From Moraxella caprae DSM 19149 (GTDB lineage Bacteria > Pseudomonadota > Gammaproteobacteria > Pseudomonadales > Moraxellaceae), in NCBI RefSeq assembly GCF_000426885.1, contig NZ_AUGF01000007.1, positions 1-64,000 on the forward strand: DNA of 64,000 nt, read 5' to 3'. Shown here one piece after another: positions 58,898 to 64,000 of this stretch. Each line of letters opens with the position of its first letter. Position 1 is the first letter of the stretch. The notes under the pieces are model-generated. The model had not been told where the DNA came from, did no database searches, and saw only the letters and a program-made list of their open reading frames with translations. The position numbers and the translations under genes were made by a program.

Positions 58898-60013
58898 GTG
58901 GAATTTGACATTAATTTAATCTTGGTGCCTGTTACGCTGGTGCTACTGGTGGCGTATTTGGCGGATAAATTTGTGTTAAAACAGCATAAATTGGTCGCCA
59001 AACAAACCAAGCTCATCTTACACGCTCAGACCCACCTAGAACAAGTGGAGAAAGAGTTTAAGGCGACACTCGTGCGTTTTGGACATGATGAGGCACCGGC
59101 TGAGTTCATCGGCAATGAACATACGCCAGAGATGTTAAAAAATCAGTCGCTTGTCTATAATGAAGCCAGACGTACCCTAGCCGAGGCGCAAAAGCAGGCA
59201 GGGATGAATGCGGGCGAACCGGTGGTTGAGCCAAAATTAGTGCAGTGGGCGTATGAGTACCTGCCCATCTTGCTCATCATCGTATTGGTGCGTTCGTTTG
59301 TGATTGAGCCGTTTAATATCCCATCAAGCTCAATGGTGCCAAGCCTATACACGGGCGATTTTATCATTGTCAATAAATCCTCCTATGGGCTAAGATTGCC
59401 GATTACGCACACCAAGATTTTAAATACAGGCAATCCCAAGCATGGCGATGTGGTGGTGTTTCGCTATCCTGAAAATCCCAAACGCTACTACATCAAACGC
59501 ATGATAGGTCTGCCGGGGGACACGGTGGCATTTAGTAATGGCGTACTATCCATCAATGGGCAAGCGGTGGATACGACACCCGTGGATTACCAAATGGCAG
59601 ATAAACTTAATGCCAAGCTGATGCCGGCTGTGATTGAGAGTCATCGCCTGTCCGATGAAGAGCGTGCCAGATATGGCATGGAAGAAGAAAAGCATGCTCA
59701 CTATTATCGTGAGACATTGGGTGAGCACGACTATACGGTACGTTATTTGGGCGATTTAAATAGTGCGTCCATTGCTCCATTCTTATTAAAAAACTCACCA
59801 CAAACTGCCACATCAGGCGGTACAGCGTGGCAAATTACCGTGCCAAGTGGGCAGTATTTTGTCATGGGCGACAACAGAGACCGCAGTGAAGACGGGCGGT
59901 TTTGGGGCTTTGTGCCAGAGAGTCATTTGGCAGGCAGGGCAACTTATATTTGGATGCACAAAGAGCCTGGGTTTAATCTACCCAGCTTTGGGCGAACAGG
60001 AGCGATTGATTAG
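58898..60013 (+). CDS. lepB: Signal peptidase I
   Basis: An inner-membrane protease that removes Sec and Tat signal peptides. The protein has 371 residues. The N-terminal membrane helix (LILVPVTLVLLVAYLAD) and a second one (LPILLIIVLVRSFVI) precede the catalytic Ser in NIPSSSMVPSLYTGDF and the Lys in YYIKRMIGLPGD. The box GDNRDRSEDGRFWGFV is present. It is longer than the E. coli protein, with an acidic insert of about 50 residues around HRLSDEERARYGMEEEKH. GTG start with AAAGGTGG upstream. Confidence 0.94.
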   Translation: MEFDINLILVPVTLVLLVAYLADKFVLKQHKLVAKQTKLILHAQTHLEQVEKEFKATLVRFGHDEAPAEFIGNEHTPEMLKNQSLVYNEARRTLAEAQKQAGMNAGEPVVEPKLVQWAYEYLPILLIIVLVRSFVIEPFNIPSSSMVPSLYTGDFIIVNKSSYGLRLPITHTKILNTGNPKHGDVVVFRYPENPKRYYIKRMIGLPGDTVAFSNGVLSINGQAVDTTPVDYQMADKLNAKLMPAVIESHRLSDEERARYGMEEEKHAHYYRETLGEHDYTVRYLGDLNSASIAPFLLKNSPQTATSGGTAWQITVPSGQYFVMGDNRDRSEDGRFWGFVPESHLAGRATYIWMHKEPGFNLPSFGRTGAID

Positions 60014-60042
60014 TCGCTTAACATAAACTTAACAGGTGTGAT

Positions 60043-60435
60043 ATGCAACAACTAACTTCATTAACCAACCAACGTGGGGCGAGCGTTACCACGATTATTG
60101 TCGGTTTGGCGATGGCAGGTATCATCATCAAGCTGGGACTTGGGATTATTCCTGCTTATGTTGGTGACTATCAATTCACCAAATTGGTGGCAGGCGAGCT
60201 TAAAAAAGCCAATGATGCCAAGCAAAACGAGCGTCAGTTCATGCAGAGCTTATCTCAGCAGTTGTCTATCAATGCCAACTATAATACCAAGCCAGAAGAA
60301 ATGATTGTTTTTACCAACAAAACCCCTGGGGCGTTGGCGGTCAAAAGCCAATACGAAGTAGAAAGTAATTTCTATGGCGAGACCTTTATTGTCAATCGAT
60401 TTGAAAAAGAGATTACCGCAGCCGATGCTAAGTAA
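60043..60435 (+). CDS. DUF4845 single-pass membrane protein
   Basis: A 130-residue protein with QRGASVTTIIVGLAMAGIII and KLGLGIIPAY at the N-terminus (one membrane helix) and a small soluble domain. The position between lepB and rnc is conserved in many gamma- and beta-proteobacteria and supports DUF4845. No function is established. It is 5 bp before rnc. Confidence 0.9.
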   Translation: MQQLTSLTNQRGASVTTIIVGLAMAGIIIKLGLGIIPAYVGDYQFTKLVAGELKKANDAKQNERQFMQSLSQQLSINANYNTKPEEMIVFTNKTPGALAVKSQYEVESNFYGETFIVNRFEKEITAADAK

Positions 60436-60440
60436 GAGTT

Positions 60441-61184
60441 ATGTCTAAACACACCACATTGCCGACACACTTTACCAGCTTTGAGCAGGGCTACCCTGTT
60501 CTTTGTTCAAAATTGGGCTACACCTTTAACGACCCCAATTTACTTAGACGTGCCTTAACACACCGCTCGTATGACCCTAAGATGAGCTATGAGCGGTTGG
60601 AGTTTTTGGGCGATGCCCTTTTGGGAGCGGTGATTGCCGAGGCGCTGTTTACCTTTTTTCCCCGTCATGATGAGGGCAAGCTGACCCGTATGCGTGCTAC
60701 ATTGGTACGCCAAGAGACCCTTGTGCAAATTGCCGAAAAACTGGAGCTGTCATCTCATCTGATACTGGGCGTGGGCGAGCGTAAAGGCGGTGGGCGACAC
60801 CGTGCCAGTATTTTGGCTGATGCGGTGGAGGCGATTTTGGCGTCCGTGTATTTAGACAGTGGCGACATTGAACGGGTGAAAGGCTTGGTTAAATGCTGGT
60901 ATGAGACCTTGATTGGTGAGATGGGCGAAGAAAAAGTGCTAAAAGATGCCAAATCTCGCCTGCAAGAATGGCTTCAAGGCAATAAACTGCCCTTGCCGAC
61001 TTATACGCTCATGGATACCATTGGCAACGCCCCCAATCAAACCTTTGTGGTGGCATGCACCGTTGCTGTGGCGGACTGTACGCCCATTACCGAGACGGGC
61101 GAGAGCAGACGTATTGCCGAGCAAAAATGTGCCGAGCGGATGATAAATCAGCTCAATAAATTAGAAAAGCCTAAGGCGTTATAA
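60441..61184 (+). CDS. rnc: Ribonuclease III
   Basis: A double-stranded RNA endonuclease for rRNA and mRNA processing. The protein has 247 residues. The signature ERLEFLGDALLGAVIAEALF holds the catalytic acidic residues, with a second set in ILADAVEAILASVYLDSG. A C-terminal dsRBD (about 170-240) follows (KSRLQEWLQGNKLPLPTYTL). It lies in the lepB-rnc-era order, but repeats and a gap of 248 bp separate it from era. Confidence 0.96.
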   Translation: MSKHTTLPTHFTSFEQGYPVLCSKLGYTFNDPNLLRRALTHRSYDPKMSYERLEFLGDALLGAVIAEALFTFFPRHDEGKLTRMRATLVRQETLVQIAEKLELSSHLILGVGERKGGGRHRASILADAVEAILASVYLDSGDIERVKGLVKCWYETLIGEMGEEKVLKDAKSRLQEWLQGNKLPLPTYTLMDTIGNAPNQTFVVACTVAVADCTPITETGESRRIAEQKCAERMINQLNKLEKPKAL

Positions 61185-61207
61185 AGCATATTTTAAAAAT
61201 TGAATAG

Positions 61208-61272
61208 GTAGGGGCAATTCATTCGCCCAAAAATCAGTGCTTTTATATAGGGCAAATGTAATTTGCCCCTAC
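61208..61272. repeat. Palindromic intergenic repeat upstream of era
   Basis: Arms GTAGGGGCAATTCATTCGCC (61208 on) and its near-complement, read as GGGCAAATGTAATTTGCCCC (61250 on) plus TAC, bracket about 20 bp. Each arm is itself partly palindromic. A related sequence lies on the other side of era at 62464-62486. This looks like a small dispersed palindromic repeat. The rest of the rnc-era gap is AT-rich, and I see no gene in it. Confidence 0.8.
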
Positions 61273-61432
61273 AAATCCACAATCTCAAAAAATAACACCA
61301 ATCATCACCCATTTTCAACCATTCATATTTTAAATTCCCAAACCAACCGACATGTACAAATACTATTTGCCCCGCCTGTGTTGTCGTTATATAATGACAG
61401 CATTGCCCTTATTTTGAGAATTTAGGAAAACC

Positions 61433-62437
61433 ATGACAAACGCACACGACCAAAACCAGACCAATAACGAAAATACCATTTCCGCCTTTTTCAATGACAA
61501 TCCCACGCCTGTGATTTCTGATGACTTTAAAGCAGGGTTTGTGGCGATTGTCGGTCGCCCCAACGTGGGCAAATCCACGCTCATGAACCATTTGCTTGGA
61601 CAAAAGTTATCCATTACAAGCCGTAAACCACAGACCACACGCCATCGCATTCATGGCATTTTGACCAACGACACTTGTCAAATGGTGTTTGTGGACACCC
61701 CCGGCATTCACACCAAAGAAGTCAAAGCAATCAACGAGCGTATGAACAAAACTGCCGTGTCCGCCTTATCGGATGTGGATTTGGTGCTGTTTGTGGTGGA
61801 CAGTGTCCAGTGGCGAGAGGACGACCTTTTGACCCTTGAAAAACTGTCAGCGACCAATCTGCCTGTGGTGCTTGTCATCAACAAAGCCGATACCATTAAA
61901 GATAAATCCAAACTTCTGCCCTTAATTGGCGAATACCAAGAAAGTTTTGATTTTGCCGACATTGTGCCTGTCTCTGCCTTGCGTGGGCATAACTTAGATA
62001 GGCTTATGGACGTAATCACAGGCTTTTTGCCGACCCGTCCGCCCATTTTTGACCCCGAGCAGATTACCGACCGCAGTGAGCGGTTTTTGGCGAGCGAGAT
62101 TATCCGTGAAAAAATCATGCGAACGTCTGGCGATGAAGTGCCGTACGATTTGACCGTGCAAATTGACACCTTTAAAGACGAGCCTGCCCACAAAGACCCC
62201 GAGACGGGCAAATGGCGACGTGCGGTAACGTTTATTGATGCGACCATTTTTGTGGAGCGGGCAGGGCAAAAAACCATTGTCATCGGCGACAAAGGCTCAC
62301 GCATTAAGCAAGTCGGCATAGAAGCCCGTCAAGACATGGAAAAGCTGTTTGACAAAAAAATCATGCTCACCTTATGGGTCAAAGTCAAAAAAGGGTGGAG
62401 CGATGATGAGCGGGCGTTAAATAGTTTGGGGTATTAA
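61433..62437 (+). CDS. era: GTPase Era, 16S rRNA maturation factor
   Basis: The protein has 334 residues. The GTPase domain has GRPNVGKSTLMNHLLGQ (G1), DTPGIHTKEVKAIN (G3) and NKADTIKDKSK (G4). The KH domain at the C-terminus has IVIGDKGSRIKQVGIEARQD. The N-terminal extension of about 35 residues (THAHDQNQ-like, polar) is longer than in E. coli. Era binds 16S rRNA during 30S assembly. Confidence 0.96.
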   Translation: MTNAHDQNQTNNENTISAFFNDNPTPVISDDFKAGFVAIVGRPNVGKSTLMNHLLGQKLSITSRKPQTTRHRIHGILTNDTCQMVFVDTPGIHTKEVKAINERMNKTAVSALSDVDLVLFVVDSVQWREDDLLTLEKLSATNLPVVLVINKADTIKDKSKLLPLIGEYQESFDFADIVPVSALRGHNLDRLMDVITGFLPTRPPIFDPEQITDRSERFLASEIIREKIMRTSGDEVPYDLTVQIDTFKDEPAHKDPETGKWRRAVTFIDATIFVERAGQKTIVIGDKGSRIKQVGIEARQDMEKLFDKKIMLTLWVKVKKGWSDDERALNSLGY

Positions 62438-62463
62438 ATTGGGCTTTTAAAATTTGCCAATGT

Positions 62464-62486
62464 GGGGGCGAATTGCAATTCGCCCT
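62464..62486. repeat. Palindromic repeat downstream of era
   Basis: GGGCGAATTGCAATTCGCCC is a perfect 20-bp palindrome at about 62465-62484 and resembles one arm of the element at 61208-61272. It could act as a hairpin at the 3' end of era mRNA, although no T-run follows. Confidence 0.8.
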
Positions 62487-62581
62487 TGATAAATCCATCA
62501 CTGATACAAAGTTGAGAATAGAGCCCCTTTATTTTGATACATGTCATTTAACAAGGAAGACGTTCATCACAAGGAAAACCC

Positions 62582-63193
62582 ATGTTCCACACCCTAAAAC
62601 AGGCTTGGGCAAAGCACCGCCTACCTGCAAGCTCCCCTTATCTGCCCCTATACGAACCGCACCCTGATGAGCTTGTCAGTTTTGATTGTGAGACCACGAG
62701 CCTTAATGTCAAAGAAGCTCATATCATCTCCATCGGAGCGGTTAAGATTCGGGGCAATCGCATTTTGACAGACGAGAGCTTTTATGTGCTGGTTAAACCC
62801 GAAGGCATCATGAGTGCTACCAATGTAACGATACACGGACTTCGCCCCAAAGATTTAAAGGACGGACTGGACATCGAGACAGCGATTAAGCAGTTTTTGG
62901 CATTTGTCGGTGGGCGGACGCTTGTGGGTTATTTTTTGGAATATGACGTGGCGATGGTCAATAAATTTTTAAAACCAATGGCAGGGATAACCCTACCCCA
63001 AAAACAAATAGAAATATCAAGGATTTACCACGCCCAAGAAACTCGCCATAAATATTATGACGCCGAAATTGACCTAAAAATGGCAACGATGGTAAACGCC
63101 CTAGGCATTCCTGACTTGCCACGCCATGACGCCCTAAATGATGCCATCAACGTGGCGATGATGTATTTGGCTCTTAGGCATCGCAGGGTTTGA
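62582..63193 (+). CDS. DnaQ-like 3'-5' exonuclease (DEDDh)
   Basis: A 203-residue protein with the three exonuclease motifs: SFDCETTSLN (Exo I, Asp and Glu), VGYFLEYDVAMVNKFL (Exo II) and LPRHDALNDAINVAMMYLAL (Exo III, DEDDh type with His). It is related to DNA polymerase III epsilon-like nucleases and is probably not the replicative proofreader, given its isolated setting. AAGGAAAAC precedes the ATG. Confidence 0.88.
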   Translation: MFHTLKQAWAKHRLPASSPYLPLYEPHPDELVSFDCETTSLNVKEAHIISIGAVKIRGNRILTDESFYVLVKPEGIMSATNVTIHGLRPKDLKDGLDIETAIKQFLAFVGGRTLVGYFLEYDVAMVNKFLKPMAGITLPQKQIEISRIYHAQETRHKYYDAEIDLKMATMVNALGIPDLPRHDALNDAINVAMMYLALRHRRV

Positions 63194-63377
63194 TGACAGC
63201 CATTCTTTTTATTAACAAAAAAATTTTGTATAGACTATTGCAATTGCTCACAGTTGTGCTATTCTAAATCAAGGTGTAAGAAACACCTGTAACTTGCAAG
63301 GAAGCAATGAATTATTCAAGGGAGAAAACCCATCAAAATCTGCTTTCTTTGCTTTTTTACCAACTTTGGAGAAAGCA

Positions 63378-63686
63378 ATGTCAGAAACTTCAAATAACAC
63401 TCACACCACAACAAACACCCCGCCACCCAATGCCCCAGCAGATGCCCAAAGCTATTGGCGTGCCAACGTGCGTATCATCATCGGCTGTTTGGTCGTTTGG
63501 GCGGTCGCCTCGCTCGGTTTTGCCATCTTACTGCGTCCTGCTTTGATGGGCATTAGCTTTATGGGAACGGATTTGGGGCTGTGGTTTGGGCAGCAGGGGG
63601 CAATTTTGACCTTTGTTGCCTTGATTTTCTTTTATGCGTGGCGAATGAATAAATTGGACAAACAATATGGCGTTGAGGAGGACTAA
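63378..63686 (+). CDS. DUF4212 protein, small subunit of sodium/solute symporter
   Basis: A 102-residue protein with two membrane helices ([20 protein letters not shown] and [15 protein letters not shown]) and the family's YWRANVRI start. Members are encoded directly before a SSS-family symporter, as here (2 bp). ATG 63378 follows GGAGAAAG; the frame extends upstream without such a site. Confidence 0.9.
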   Translation: MSETSNNTHTTTNTPPPNAPADAQSYWRANVRIIIGCLVVWAVASLGFAILLRPALMGISFMGTDLGLWFGQQGAILTFVALIFFYAWRMNKLDKQYGVEED

Positions 63687-63688
63687 GG

Positions 63689-64000
63689 ATGAGTCAATTT
63701 GCCATTAACTTGATTTTTGTGGGGCTGTCCTTTGCCCTGTATTTTGGGATTGCCATTTGGGCAAGAGCAGGCTCTACCAAAGAGTTCTATGTCGCAGGTG
63801 GCGGTGTTCACCCTGTCGTAAACGGCATGGCGACAGGGGCGGACTGGATGAGTGCCGCATCCTTTATCTCGATGGCGGGCATGATTGCGATGGGCGGTTA
63901 TGCAGCGTCCGCTTATCTTATGGGTTGGACGGGCGGATTTGTACTGCTTGCTTTGCTCCTTGCTCCCTATTTGCGTAAATTTGGTAAATTTACCGTGCCC
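63689..64000 (+). CDS. Sodium:solute symporter, SSS family (partial, cut by the window end)
   Basis: The first 104 codons encode the start of an ActP-like transporter: helix 1 [20 protein letters not shown], then [20 protein letters not shown] and [20 protein letters not shown], the SSS signature around helix 2. The preceding DUF4212 gene points to the subfamily found in Vibrio and relatives, with acetate or similar monocarboxylates as likely substrates. The 3' part is outside the window. Confidence 0.9.
   Translation, partial: MSQFAINLIFVGLSFALYFGIAIWARAGSTKEFYVAGGGVHPVVNGMATGADWMSAASFISMAGMIAMGGYAASAYLMGWTGGFVLLALLLAPYLRKFGKFTVP

Overview
The window looks like a chromosomal piece of a Moraxellaceae gamma-proteobacterium, most probably a capsulated Moraxella. 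The support is the AT-rich composition, Acinetobacter/Moraxella-type neighbourhoods (galU-pgi-ugd-like-galE ending a polysaccharide locus; hisIE-tatABC; tig-clpP-clpX; lepA-lepB-DUF4845-rnc-era; yjgN with an M48 peptidase), and an ABC-transporter-type (group 2/3) capsule system. The genus is an inference from gene content. No tRNA, rRNA or CRISPR array was seen.

Region 1 (1-18744) is a capsule/surface-polysaccharide synthesis locus on the + strand. It opens with the edge of an IS630-like element that has removed the 5' end of a bexA/ctrD-type export ATPase, now a pseudogene. Then follow wecB-wecC (UDP-ManNAc and UDP-ManNAcA), a large two-domain glycosyltransferase, a NodZ-like glycosyltransferase with an N-terminal discoidin-like domain, gmd-colC-colD-gmm-manC (GDP-mannose to GDP-L-colitose; ColD carries the diagnostic active-site His), a CgeB-like glycosyltransferase, galU, pgi, a UDP-sugar dehydrogenase-like pseudoenzyme and galE. 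Together these predict a polymer with ManNAcA and colitose. There is no Wzx/Wzy, which fits ABC-dependent export.

Region 2 (18764-30056) is mostly housekeeping: M48 peptidase and YjgN (- strand), rdgB, tig, clpP, clpX, fadB and fadA. A palindromic MITE-like element lies between tig and clpP. A vapD-like gene plus a VapB-like/PIN toxin-antitoxin pair, with the toxin broken by a nonsense codon, lies between fadB and fadA.

Region 3 (30058-40997) is a defence island on the - strand. It is a compact five-gene operon: SNF2-type helicase, DUF4391 protein, AlbA_2/ATPase protein, type III methyltransferase Mod and type III nuclease-helicase Res. Four perfect 13-bp tandem repeats sit directly upstream of mod. 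This is the best candidate in the window for a composite, poorly described anti-phage system.

Region 4 (41186-48960) holds a Ca2+/Na+ antiporter, hemN, rplT and rpmI (without infC), a DUF1963 protein, a decayed DUF4105 gene (nonsense plus frameshift), hisIE and tatABC.

Region 5 (49000-56927) is an intact capsule export and Kdo-linker cassette (kpsM, kpsT, kpsE, kpsD, kpsC, kpsS), about 30 kb from the end of the synthesis genes and inserted between tatC and lepA. The capsule locus is therefore split, and the export remnant at the start of the window points to an earlier or alternative arrangement.

Region 6 (57047-64000) is lepA-lepB-DUF4845-rnc-era with palindromic repeats on both sides of era, a DnaQ-like exonuclease, and a DUF4212/sodium-solute symporter pair cut off by the window end.
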